57,828 nucleotides of DNA from Methanobacteriota archaeon (GTDB taxonomy: Archaea > Thermoplasmatota > Thermoplasmata > Methanomassiliicoccales > Methanomethylophilaceae), in the NCBI GenBank assembly GCA_023402275.1, contig JAEXCH010000018.1:1-57828 (forward strand). Reading direction: 5' to 3'. Position 1 is the first letter of the stretch, and every line of letters begins with the position of its first letter. Made by a program: the position numbers and the translations under genes. This document shows, piece by piece, positions 1 to 7,708 of this stretch. The notes below the pieces were generated by a model. The model saw nothing but the letters and a program-made list of their open reading frames with translations, was not told the DNA's origin and ran no database searches.

Positions 1-633
1 CAAGACGATCTCCGATGCGATGATGTCAACCTCCATATCCTCCACCAGAAAACCTGAGCCTGCAAGTTCCTTGTAGAATATGTCCACGAACATCCCGTCG
101 GAAGCGGGGAACATGCTGGACCTGTGAGCGCATATTATCTTCTTCCTGTTCATCATCGAAGAGACCTGTACGGTCTTCCTGAAGAGTTTCTCACAACTTA
201 TTATGGATTGGAACTTATGTGTGTTTACGCCGTCCAGACTCTCTGTCTCGACGATATTCAACAATGCATCGGGGTTGCCGTTGACTATTATCATATCCAC
301 CCTGGGATCGCCGATCTTCTTGCAGAGAGGGAAGAATTTCCTTACCACTGCGTACATATTGAGTTGTTTCTTCAGTGCTCTGATCGGATTCTGATATGCT
401 CTGTCCTCTGGGTTGTCCACTACAACGCCTGATATTATGGCATCCGCATCCGTGGAGAGATCCACGGTCTCCGAGGGAAGATACTCGTCCGTTTTGACAT
501 AGGCGGATTGACCTATGTTCCCATAGACGATATCGAGTTTATCCTCGGCCACCTGATTCAATATCTCCACGGCCGAAGAAATGACCTCGGGACCGACCCC
601 GTCTCCGGGAAGGACAAGTATCTTCTTTGACAT
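1..633 (-). CDS. Isocitrate/isopropylmalate dehydrogenase family protein (partial, C-terminus off the window)
   Basis: 211 codons from the ATG at 633 to the window edge, so the C-terminal part is missing. It opens with the nucleotide-binding/dehydrogenase start KKILVLPGDGVGPEV, and residues about 98-117 (NPIRALKKQLNMYAVVRKFF) match the substrate-binding arginine region of the beta-decarboxylating dehydrogenases. These enzymes oxidise a 2-hydroxy acid (isocitrate, isopropylmalate or homoisocitrate) with NAD(P) and decarboxylate it. The start has a strong GGAGTGAT ribosome site in the 8-base gap after deoxyhypusine synthase, so the two are cotranscribed. Which substrate is used cannot be decided from this half. 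Confidence 0.85.
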   Translation of the reverse strand, partial: MSKKILVLPGDGVGPEVISSAVEILNQVAEDKLDIVYGNIGQSAYVKTDEYLPSETVDLSTDADAIISGVVVDNPEDRAYQNPIRALKKQLNMYAVVRKFFPLCKKIGDPRVDMIIVNGNPDALLNIVETESLDGVNTHKFQSIISCEKLFRKTVQVSSMMNRKKIICAHRSSMFPASDGMFVDIFYKELAGSGFLVEDMEVDIIASEIVL

Positions 634-641
634 ATCACTCC

Positions 642-1583
642 TCAGTATCTGTTCAGTACGCCTGCGTATATCATTGGTAGGGTGATCGTCGCATCGCCTT
701 CAACGACCATGTTCTTGGCGTCATACTTCACTTTGCCCCATGACACAGCCTCCCTTATGCGTGCCCCCGATAACGATCCGTCATATTCCTCTGCTGTTGT
801 AAGATATATACAATAATCGAGACCGCCCCTGAACTGGCTCCACCATATCACGTGGTGTTTGGATATACCTCCGCCGACTATTATGGCGCCCATGTTCTTT
901 GCGTTGTTGGTAATTTCGCTCAGCATCTGTTCATCACCGAAGAGGTCGATGCGGAGTTTCCTGTGCGTCTGGTAATACATCCAGAGCTGACATCCGAACG
1001 ATCCGTCGGTTATGCCGGGAACGACTATAGGTACTCCGTTCTTGTGACACTGGTAGAGGAGGCTGTCCTCATCATTCAGTCTTGCTCCGACCGCATCTAT
1101 TATCTCGTGTGTGGAAAGTGAATCCGTATCTGCAAATATCTCTTCGAACATCGGAAGGAGGTTATCCTCCAGGACAACGCCGTAGCATGCGTCAGGGACC
1201 AGAACGTTACCCAATCTGCTGACCTCATGCTCCTCTCTGAGCATTTGATCATCCATCATGAAATCCCCTTTGTAATAACTGGCAAAGCTTCTTGATAGAT
1301 CGTGGTCCAATGTTCCGCAGGTGGTCATTATCAGATCCACCATTCCGTTCCTTACCATGTCAACGATCACGCCTCTCGTACCGGTAGCCATGATGCAGGC
1401 GGGGAATGAAAGTACCCTAAGGCAATCCTTATCCTTTATCAGCGATTCCGCGACATCTGTGGCATCAGCGAGTTTCTGTGCGGTGAATCCGCCGGCATTG
1501 CCCATCGCTTTAAGCATCTGATCGACGGTCATGCCCTTTGTTACCTTTATGTCCTGTACCGGTATCAATTCTAGATCTGCCAT
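642..1583 (-). CDS. dys: Deoxyhypusine synthase
   Basis: 313 aa, the usual length. The enzyme transfers the aminobutyl group of spermidine to one lysine of translation factor aIF5A, using NAD, the first step to hypusine. The protein shows the family's NAD/spermidine core (FPACIMATGTRGVIVDMV, then TTCGTLDHDL) and the C-terminal active-site block AVSWGKVKYDA, whose Lys284 corresponds to the lysine that forms the enzyme-substrate imine. It is the first gene of a minus-strand pair with the dehydrogenase downstream. aIF5A is not in the window. Identification is firm. Confidence 0.95.
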   Translation of the reverse strand: MADLELIPVQDIKVTKGMTVDQMLKAMGNAGGFTAQKLADATDVAESLIKDKDCLRVLSFPACIMATGTRGVIVDMVRNGMVDLIMTTCGTLDHDLSRSFASYYKGDFMMDDQMLREEHEVSRLGNVLVPDACYGVVLEDNLLPMFEEIFADTDSLSTHEIIDAVGARLNDEDSLLYQCHKNGVPIVVPGITDGSFGCQLWMYYQTHRKLRIDLFGDEQMLSEITNNAKNMGAIIVGGGISKHHVIWWSQFRGGLDYCIYLTTAEEYDGSLSGARIREAVSWGKVKYDAKNMVVEGDATITLPMIYAGVLNRY

Positions 1584-1705
1584 TTCAACAATCCTTCCTA
1601 TGCTCCATGTCCAAGTATTGCTTTATTAAAAGTTTGCTGGTGTTTTGTATATGTTGTAACGAACAGTAGTATTATACGTCATCAAAAGATTATGCTGACG
1701 TGTTG

Positions 1706-2167
1706 ATGGTCGCAAGGGACAGACCCTATTCGGAATTAAAGAAGGATCTAGAGGGAAAGAAGGTCCTGATATTCACTTGCAAAACATGTGCCAGATTATG
1801 CAATGAGATCGGTGGCACAGAGTCAGCCGAGAGGCTGGCGGCAGCACTCAAAAAGGATGGCATAGATGTTATCGGAGTACTCCACACTTCCGCTGCATGT
1901 CTTGAGAAGAAGGTCAGACAAGCAGGTGACGAAGAACTCCTGAAGGAGGCGGATATCGTACTGTCCATGACCTGCAACATAGGTGCATTATGCGCCAATA
2001 GGGTATTCGACAAAGAGGTCCTGAACCCTCTTGTGACAGTAGGGGCGGGATTCGTCGGAGAGGACCGAACGATATTCGTCTGCAATGATGATGACGGTGA
2101 ACTCACTGTCAAGGAATTGTCGGAGATAGCATCAGAGAAAGGACTGTGGTCCGATCCCTACGCTTGA
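1706..2167 (+). CDS. MetV-like protein (methylenetetrahydrofolate reductase C-terminal zinc-finger domain), stand-alone
   Basis: 153 aa from ATG 1706; a GTG at 1700 is an alternative start two codons upstream. The protein has a CxxCxxxC cluster near residue 26 (FTCKTCARLCNEIGG), single cysteines in TSAACLEK and MTCNIGALCANR, and a glycine-rich GAGFVGEDRTIFVC segment. This resembles the small MetV partner of MetF, or the C-terminal extension of some methylenetetrahydrofolate reductases, which in acetogens helps reduce methylene-THF. No metF is adjacent. The gene is monocistronic, lying between divergent dys and the pyrophosphatase. The family call is from memory of the motif; its role without MetF is open. 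Confidence 0.65.
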   Translation: MVARDRPYSELKKDLEGKKVLIFTCKTCARLCNEIGGTESAERLAAALKKDGIDVIGVLHTSAACLEKKVRQAGDEELLKEADIVLSMTCNIGALCANRVFDKEVLNPLVTVGAGFVGEDRTIFVCNDDDGELTVKELSEIASEKGLWSDPYA

Positions 2168-2202
2168 ACCATATCTCTAGCCGAGATCGCAGTGGCTCTA
2201 AC

Positions 2203-2211
2203 TATTATATA
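2203..2211 (+). promoter_or_regulatory. TATA box of the pyrophosphatase gene
   Basis: TATTATATA lies about 44 bases before the start codon, which puts a transcription start near 2230 and leaves a short leader with a GGGG-containing ribosome site (2241-2244). Recognised by sequence only. Confidence 0.5.
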
Positions 2212-2254
2212 GGAAGAGTGGGTACAGGAGTCAAACTAAAGGGGTAAAACCAAA

Positions 2255-4423
2255 ATGATAGACATACTGGACTTTAACAATATGTTGTTCATGATCCCGA
2301 TCGCAGCTGTTATTGCGTTGGTTTTTGGAATCTATTTCTTCAGGAATGTCTGGTCCAAGGACAGAGGCACTCCTGAGATGCAGAAGATATCCGATGCCAT
2401 CGAGACAGGTGCAATGGCGTACCTTAGGCGCCAGTACAAGACGATCGGAATCATCAGCATAATTCTGGCAGTCATCCTTGCATTAGCAGGATACGTTGAT
2501 GCGTTCAAGAATTACCTTGGACCCATGGTCGCGATCGCCTTCCTTATCGGAGCAGGATTCTCGATACTTTCCGGATACATCGGAATGAAGATATCCGTCA
2601 ACTCCAACATAAGGACGGCAAGCGCGGCAACAAGATCTTTGAATGAGGCATTCGTTTGTTCTTTCCGCGGCGGTGCGGTATCCGGTATCGCAGTCTCCGC
2701 ACTCAGTCTTTTCGGATTGTTCGCAGTCGTTTTCGCATATGATGCATACCTCGCCGGCGACATGACAAAGACCCTGCACGCAGTAGTAGGATACGCATTC
2801 GGTGCATCCTTCGCAGCACTCTTCGCACAGCTCGGCGGTGGAATATACACCAAAGCAGCCGATGTCGGAGCAGACCTTGTAGGAAAAGTGGAAGCAGGAA
2901 TTCCTGAGGATGACCCTAGGAACCCCGCGGTGATAGCAGACCTTGTCGGAGATAACGTCGGGGACTGTGCAGGCCGTGGAGCAGACATATTCGAATCTAC
3001 CGCAGCAGAGATCATCGGTTCGATGGTCATCGGTACAGCAGTGATACTTGCCGCAAGCCACCAGGGTGTGGACCTCAGCAACAACTGGGTGTTCCTGCCC
3101 CTTGTGCTCATGGCATTTGGACTGATCGCATCACTCGTCGGAATATTCGTCGTCAGGATGAAGGATGAGAACACCGATGTGAACAAAGCGCTCAACAAGG
3201 GTTACTACGTGACCATGGCGTTAGTGTTGGTGTTCCTTGCGATAACATCGTTCTACATGCTCAAGGATGAGTGTGAACAGTGGTACAACTACTTCGGATG
3301 CGGTGTAGTGGGTATCGCTCTCGGATTGGCTATCGTGTACATCACACAGTACTACACAGGCATCAACAAGCCTGTGAAGCGCATAGCCAAATCATCTGAG
3401 ACCGGACCTGCGACGAACGTCATAGAAGGAATATCCACAGGAATGGAATCAACGGTTCTTCCGGTCATATGCATTGTGATCGCAATAGTTGCGACATACA
3501 TGCTCGGATACCCCGCAGCACCCGAGGAGTCCATGAGAATGGCATTCGGTCTGTACGGTACAGCTGTGGGAACGATAGCTATGCTCGCATCCTCCGCATT
3601 CATATTGGCAGAGGACACATTCGGACCTATCACAGACAATGCAGGCGGAATAGCGGAGATGTCCAACCAACCTGAAGAGGTCAGGAAGAGGACGGACAAG
3701 CTGGATGCGGCCGGTAACACGACAAAGGCACTCACAAAGGGATACGCAATGGCCTCCGCGGCACTTGCGGCCTTCCTCTTGTTCGCAGCGTTCTTCGAGA
3801 TCGTTGCCGAGATAAAGGGAGTACCGCTCACAGAAGTGTTCCAGGTCAACATCGGTGACCCGTTGATATTCGTCGGTGCACTTGTCGGAGCTGTTCTGGT
3901 GTTCTACTTCGCATCACTTGCGATAAGGGCCGTCGGAAAGGCAGCCGGAGAGATGATCGAGGAAGTGCGCAGGCAGTTCCGTGAGGATCCCGGCATAATG
4001 GCCGGAACATCCGAACCCAGCTACAAGGACTGTGTCGATATCGCAACACGCGGTGCATTGAGGGCAATGGTGCTTCCGGCACTTCTGCCTATACTAGTAC
4101 CGGTGATATTCGGTCTGATCTACAGGTTCCTGTTCCCGGACATAGCATATATGGCGGTCGGCGCCCTCATCATGGTGGGTACGATCACAGGTATACTCAT
4201 GGCGAACTTCCTCAACAACGGAGGAGGGGCCTGGGACAATGCCAAGAAGTACATCGAGGACGGAAACCATGGCGGAAAGGGATCACCCGCTCACGCCGCA
4301 GCCGTTGTCGGAGATACCGTCGGGGATCCGTTCAAGGACACTGCAGGACCTTCGATCCACGTTCTTGTGAAACTGCTGTCCACCATATGTCTGGTGACCG
4401 CAGTGCTCTTCGTAGTGGTCTAA
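2255..4423 (+). CDS. hppA: Membrane-bound ion-translocating inorganic pyrophosphatase
   Basis: 722 aa with about 16 membrane helices. It hydrolyses cytosolic pyrophosphate and pumps H+ (or Na+) outward. The catalytic loop around residues 200-250 is canonical: ADVGADLVGKVEAG, EDDPRNPAVIADLVGDNVGD and CAGRGADIFES. A second substrate loop near the C-terminus reads NGGGAWDNAKKYIE and GDTVGDPFKDTAGPS. The potassium determinant reads GNTTKA at 487-492; lysine at this place is the mark of K+-independent enzymes, where K+-dependent ones have alanine. By that criterion it is a K+-independent, probably proton-pumping, form. Single gene, ended by a GC-rich hairpin at 4439. It would recover energy from pyrophosphate released by biosynthesis. 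Confidence 0.95.
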   Translation: MIDILDFNNMLFMIPIAAVIALVFGIYFFRNVWSKDRGTPEMQKISDAIETGAMAYLRRQYKTIGIISIILAVILALAGYVDAFKNYLGPMVAIAFLIGAGFSILSGYIGMKISVNSNIRTASAATRSLNEAFVCSFRGGAVSGIAVSALSLFGLFAVVFAYDAYLAGDMTKTLHAVVGYAFGASFAALFAQLGGGIYTKAADVGADLVGKVEAGIPEDDPRNPAVIADLVGDNVGDCAGRGADIFESTAAEIIGSMVIGTAVILAASHQGVDLSNNWVFLPLVLMAFGLIASLVGIFVVRMKDENTDVNKALNKGYYVTMALVLVFLAITSFYMLKDECEQWYNYFGCGVVGIALGLAIVYITQYYTGINKPVKRIAKSSETGPATNVIEGISTGMESTVLPVICIVIAIVATYMLGYPAAPEESMRMAFGLYGTAVGTIAMLASSAFILAEDTFGPITDNAGGIAEMSNQPEEVRKRTDKLDAAGNTTKALTKGYAMASAALAAFLLFAAFFEIVAEIKGVPLTEVFQVNIGDPLIFVGALVGAVLVFYFASLAIRAVGKAAGEMIEEVRRQFREDPGIMAGTSEPSYKDCVDIATRGALRAMVLPALLPILVPVIFGLIYRFLFPDIAYMAVGALIMVGTITGILMANFLNNGGGAWDNAKKYIEDGNHGGKGSPAHAAAVVGDTVGDPFKDTAGPSIHVLVKLLSTICLVTAVLFVVV

Positions 4424-4438
4424 ACACATTAAACTCAA

Positions 4439-4455
4439 GGCGGGCACCGCCCGCC
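4439..4455 (+). terminator. GC-rich hairpin terminator after hppA
   Basis: Perfect 7-bp stem GGCGGGC/GCCCGCC with a 3-base loop, 15 bases after the hppA stop and followed by a T-rich run (CTTTTATTAT). Confidence 0.65.
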
Positions 4456-4544
4456 CATACCTTTTATTATACGCGTACTCTGACGCACGAATGGATTTAT
4501 TTATATAGGAGTGCCTTAATCCCTGCAATAATAGAGGATCCACC

Positions 4545-5117
4545 ATGTATATGTTGACAGAAGCTGAAAGGATCGTAAGGATCCCTCCGTCAGAACTTGA
4601 CGAGGATATTGAAAAGGTCATAGATGCTCTCACCTGGGACACCTTCGAGGGAAGGATCGGGGAGGACAGGGAGATCACCGTTCTCATAAGGAACGTTGAA
4701 CCTGTAGGACCCGGACGCATAGTCCACGGAGACGGAGCTGTCTATCAGACAGTGAAGTATGAGCAGGTGGTGTTCAAGCTCAAGGACAACGAGATAATCG
4801 AAGGCGTGGTAGTGGAGATCCTCAAGTTCGGAGCCTTCGTAAGATTCGGTCCGCTGGACGGCCTCCTTCACATAAGTCAGGTGATGGATGACCGCGTGGA
4901 TATCGATGAATCCAACCAGAGACTCATCGGAAAGGATACCGGAAGGTCACTTTCCGTCGGGGATGTGGTGAAGGCAAGGGTCGTGAGCATAGATCTCAAC
5001 GAGAAGAACCCTCAGGACAGCAAGATAGGATTGACCATGCGTCAACCGGGACTCGGAAAGCTCCAGTGGCTGGAAGAGGACCGCAAGAAGAGACAGCAGC
5101 AGGAGAGTGAGGCCTGA
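4545..5117 (+). CDS. rpoE: DNA-directed RNA polymerase subunit E' (Rpo7)
   Basis: 190 aa. Archaeal counterpart of Rpb7, part of the stalk of RNA polymerase with Rpo4; it helps promoter opening and binds the nascent RNA. Residues 1-80 form the RNP-like tip domain and 82-170 an S1 RNA-binding domain (EGVVVEILKFGAFVRFGPLDGLLHIS). First gene of a five-gene operon with spt4, dephospho-CoA kinase, S24e and S27ae, an order conserved in many Euryarchaeota. A TATATA-like box lies near 4500. GAGGA six bases upstream supports the first ATG. Confidence 0.96.
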   Translation: MYMLTEAERIVRIPPSELDEDIEKVIDALTWDTFEGRIGEDREITVLIRNVEPVGPGRIVHGDGAVYQTVKYEQVVFKLKDNEIIEGVVVEILKFGAFVRFGPLDGLLHISQVMDDRVDIDESNQRLIGKDTGRSLSVGDVVKARVVSIDLNEKNPQDSKIGLTMRQPGLGKLQWLEEDRKKRQQQESEA

Positions 5118-5308
5118 TGGCAGGTCCGGTATACAGGGCATGCAAACAGTGCAACTTCCTAACAGAGGAGGACACATGTCCCCGCTGTGGTGGACAAACC
5201 TCCAGGGAATGGCAGGGGTTCGTCGCTGTTGTCGATTTCGAGAGGTCGGATATCGCCAAGAGGATGGGAATAACCGCCAACGGCAGATATGCTCTGAAGG
5301 TCCGTTGA
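5117..5308 (+). CDS. spt4: Transcription elongation factor Spt4 (RNA polymerase subunit E'')
   Basis: 63 aa. Small zinc protein that pairs with Spt5 to hold the RNA polymerase clamp closed during elongation. It has two CxxC knuckles (CKQC at 9-12 and CPRCGG at 21-26) followed by the WQGFVAVVDFERSDIAKRMG strand that contacts the Spt5 NGN domain. Its ATG shares one base with the TGA of rpoE, so translation is coupled. Spt5 is not in the window. Confidence 0.93.
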   Translation: MAGPVYRACKQCNFLTEEDTCPRCGGQTSREWQGFVAVVDFERSDIAKRMGITANGRYALKVR

Positions 5309-5309
5309 T

Positions 5310-5819
5310 ATGGAAGTGTCAAGCCGAAGAGTGCCCGAGAAGAACCGAGAGTTTTTCAAGGAACCTTTGGGCTTGGACCTTAAGGACAGCGAACTGAAAG
5401 ACCTTAACACAAAAAACAAGCTCATAACGGTCGGGGATGTGGTGTCCCTGACTGTCAGGAGACACGGCATCTCCCCCGATCTGACCATCTACGATGGAAT
5501 GACGGAAAGAAGGGAGATGACGGAGTTCGCAACCCTCGTCAAAGATGAGGGTTGGGAGGAAGTCGTCGTGAAGAACGATGCGGGAACGATAACCGCAGAG
5601 CTCATAACGGCGATATCAAACGCTTTGAACGGGAAGGAAGAGATAATCCGAGTCGAAGGGGAAGAGGACCTTGCTACGATACCTTGCATACTCCTTTCGC
5701 CCGAAGGCACGAACATAATCTATGGATGGCCCGGAAAGGGGATGAAGCTCATCGTAACCGATGAGAGCATCCGAATGAAGGCTCAGAACCTCATGGAAAT
5801 GACGGAGGAGTTGGAATGA
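5310..5819 (+). CDS. GTP-dependent dephospho-CoA kinase (DUF359 family)
   Basis: 169 aa. This archaeal family carries out the last step of coenzyme A synthesis, phosphorylating dephospho-CoA with GTP. The sequence shows the family's NKLITVGDVVS block near residue 36 and the C-terminal VEGEEDLATIPCILLSPEGTNIIYGWPGKG block with acidic residues. It sits one base after spt4 and overlaps the S24e start by four bases (ATGA), a standard archaeal operon position. It is unrelated to bacterial CoaE. Confidence 0.88.
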   Translation: MEVSSRRVPEKNREFFKEPLGLDLKDSELKDLNTKNKLITVGDVVSLTVRRHGISPDLTIYDGMTERREMTEFATLVKDEGWEEVVVKNDAGTITAELITAISNALNGKEEIIRVEGEEDLATIPCILLSPEGTNIIYGWPGKGMKLIVTDESIRMKAQNLMEMTEELE

Positions 5820-6142
5820 AGATAGAGATAACGAACCAGAAAGAGAATCCTTTGCAGAAGAGGACAGAGGTCTATTTCACAATAGACCATGTGGGAGAGA
5901 CCACACCCGGCAGGAATGCCGTTGCAGAGGATATAGCGAAGAAGATGAAAGCGAAAAGAGACTGCATCGTAGTTGACAAAGTGGAATCCGTATACGGAAT
6001 AGGAAAATCCAAAGGATACGCAAAGGTCTACGACAGCAAAGCATGCGCACTCTCGTTTGAGAGGGAATACCTTCTCACAAGGAACGGCATAACAAAGGAT
6101 GAGCCCGCTCCAGCAGAGGAAGCACCCGCAGCAGAGGAGTGA
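5816..6142 (+). CDS. rps24e: 30S ribosomal protein S24e
   Basis: 108 aa. Small-subunit ribosomal protein shared by Archaea and Eukarya. The core MKIEITNQKENPLQKRTEVYF, TPGRNAVAEDIAKKM and the GKSKGYAKVYDS loop are clear; the end is an acidic/alanine-rich tail (PAPAEEAPAAEE) of the kind often added in archaeal ribosomal proteins. Its ATG overlaps the kinase stop codon (ATGA) and S27ae follows after 5 bases. Confidence 0.95.
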   Translation: MKIEITNQKENPLQKRTEVYFTIDHVGETTPGRNAVAEDIAKKMKAKRDCIVVDKVESVYGIGKSKGYAKVYDSKACALSFEREYLLTRNGITKDEPAPAEEAPAAEE

Positions 6143-6147
6143 TCTGA

Positions 6148-6336
6148 ATGGCAGCAAAAGCAGCAGCACCAAAGAAATCAATTTCAAAGAAGGATGCCTA
6201 CAAGGTCGACGGCGACAAGGTCGAGAGATCCAAACCGGTATGTCCCAAATGCGGACCCGGTGTGTTCATGGCATCACACAAGGACCGTGTATCATGCGGA
6301 AAGTGCGGATACACCGAGTTCCACAAGAAAGAATAA
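6148..6336 (+). CDS. rps27ae: 30S ribosomal protein S27ae
   Basis: 62 aa. Zinc-ribbon protein of the small subunit with CPKCGPG and CGKCGYTEFH as the four-cysteine metal site. The N-terminal 20 residues are a basic, alanine-rich extension (AAKAAAPKKSISKKD). Last protein gene of the rpoE operon; two stem-loops follow before the tRNA. Confidence 0.95.
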   Translation: MAAKAAAPKKSISKKDAYKVDGDKVERSKPVCPKCGPGVFMASHKDRVSCGKCGYTEFHKKE

Positions 6337-6353
6337 ACAAAAAATCTTCATTC

Positions 6354-6414
6354 GGCTCCCTCCCTCTCAAGACGGAGCCCCAGGATCGCCGAGGGAAGTA
6401 TCTGGTCCCTCGGC
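6354..6414 (+). terminator. Two tandem stem-loops between S27ae and tRNA-Arg
   Basis: The first (6354-6379) is a 6-bp GGCTCC/GGAGCC stem with a 14-base loop. The second (6388-6414) is a perfect 9-bp GCCGAGGGA/TCCCTCGGC stem with a 9-base loop followed by AAAATATCTTATCTTTT. The second probably ends the ribosomal operon or marks an mRNA 3' end. A small structured RNA cannot be excluded. Confidence 0.5.
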
Positions 6415-6451
6415 AAAATATCTTATCTTTTGATATAATACTAAATAATAA

Positions 6452-6525
6452 GGGCCAGTAGTATAGCTTGGATAGAATGGGGGTTTCCGGAACCCTTGAC
6501 CCGGGTTCGAATCCCGGCAGGCCCG
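6452..6525 (+). tRNA. tRNA-Arg (anticodon CCG, reads CGG)
   Basis: Cloverleaf read by hand. The T-arm CCGGG-TTCGAAT-CCCGG is perfect. The anticodon stem GGGGT/ACCCT closes a 7-base loop with CCG at 6487-6489 preceded by TT. The D-loop holds GG, and the discriminator is G. No intron and no encoded CCA. Two A-A oppositions stand out: positions 6:67 in the acceptor stem and 12:23 in the D-stem; the D-stem is otherwise weak (G-T, T-A, T-G). A TATA-like stretch (GATATAATA, about 6432-6440) precedes it. Confidence 0.85.
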
Positions 6526-6639
6526 CTTTACCCAATCAAAGATGATATAGATGAAACCGTTACAAAATGTAACGCTTTGAAAATTAAGTTAGCAATCGGA
6601 AATTCGTCGACTGATGTGGCTGAGGATCCAGATATCTCC

Positions 6640-7440
6640 TCAGCTCAACACATCGGACATGGCGTAGACGACACCCTTCTTCTGTGAGACTATCCACTTT
6701 GCAGCCATGACCGCCCCACCTACGAAGATCTCCCTAGTATGTGCCTGATGGCGTAATTCTATGCGTTCGGAGTTGCCTATGAACATAACTGTGTGGTCAC
6801 CGACTATGTCCCCGCCTCTCACAGCATGTATGCCGATCTCCTTACTGCGTGGACAGATGCCCTCGCGTCCAAAGACGAACTCCTTGCCACCCATCTCTTT
6901 GCTGATTATCTCGGCTGTTGTCATAGCAGTTCCGCTGGGTGCATCCTTCTTTTGGTTGTGGTGGGCTTCGATGATCTCCACATCATAGTCGTTACCCAGA
7001 TATCTGGCAGCTTCTTGGACAAGTTTGAAGAAAACCCCGACCCCAATAGAGTAATTGGATGATATCACTGCAGCTACTTTGTTTTTAATGACAGCCTCGG
7101 TTATGTCGGTCTTTTGTTCTGCTGTCAATCCGGTGGTTCCTATGATTAGGTTGACTCCAGCATTGGCGGCAATAGGTGCGTTTACGGCAGTTGCGTTTGC
7201 GATCGTGAAATCTATAAGGACATCGGTCTTCGTTTCTTTAAGAACGGATGATATGTCCTTTGAATCAGACACAGGTATGTTCAACTTCTCTGTGCCAGTG
7301 ACCTCGCCTATATCCTTACCTATATTGACAAGGTCAAATGCCGCTGAGAGTGTGATGCCTTCCGTCTCTTGTATGCGGCGGATGATCAGAGTGCCCATCT
7401 TACCACATGCACCGACAAGTGCAGCCCTCACTTCGCTCAT
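6640..7440 (-). CDS. dapB: 4-hydroxy-tetrahydrodipicolinate reductase
   Basis: 266 aa. Reduces hydroxy-tetrahydrodipicolinate with NAD(P)H in the diaminopimelate route to lysine. The N-terminal Rossmann motif is ALVGACGKMG (residues 7-16); the catalytic block EAHHNQKKDAPSGTAM (about 159-174) contains the HH pair, the lysine and the SGTA substrate loop. The start follows a GAGGTG ribosome site. No other lysine gene is adjacent; it is a single gene. A TATAAA-like box on the minus strand lies near 7545. Confidence 0.95.
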   Translation of the reverse strand: MSEVRAALVGACGKMGTLIIRRIQETEGITLSAAFDLVNIGKDIGEVTGTEKLNIPVSDSKDISSVLKETKTDVLIDFTIANATAVNAPIAANAGVNLIIGTTGLTAEQKTDITEAVIKNKVAAVISSNYSIGVGVFFKLVQEAARYLGNDYDVEIIEAHHNQKKDAPSGTAMTTAEIISKEMGGKEFVFGREGICPRSKEIGIHAVRGGDIVGDHTVMFIGNSERIELRHQAHTREIFVGGAVMAAKWIVSQKKGVVYAMSDVLS

Positions 7441-7708
7441 ATTGACACCTCGTATTCGGACAGGTATTCAGAATAAGATAATGATGCGATGGTACGGGAC
7501 TGTGAAGAAATGTTTACTCTGTTCATTATGATCAAAAGATGTAACCTTTATAGAGATATTTAATCCTCACTTATTGGAAATGATATGAAACAGGTGGAGT
7601 CGTTTATTGTGTTTGGGAGATATATGATATGCATGTGTTGTTAAATCCGGTATACAATAATAAATGAGGAATCAGGTATGTAAGAAGTGGTTTATTGTAA
7701 AGGGACGA

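Noticed and set aside
2483..3198. Long antisense frames inside hppA (192 and 228 codons)
   Set aside because: They mirror codon structure of the highly conserved pyrophosphatase, have no ribosome site and give low-complexity, cysteine- or serine-rich proteins.
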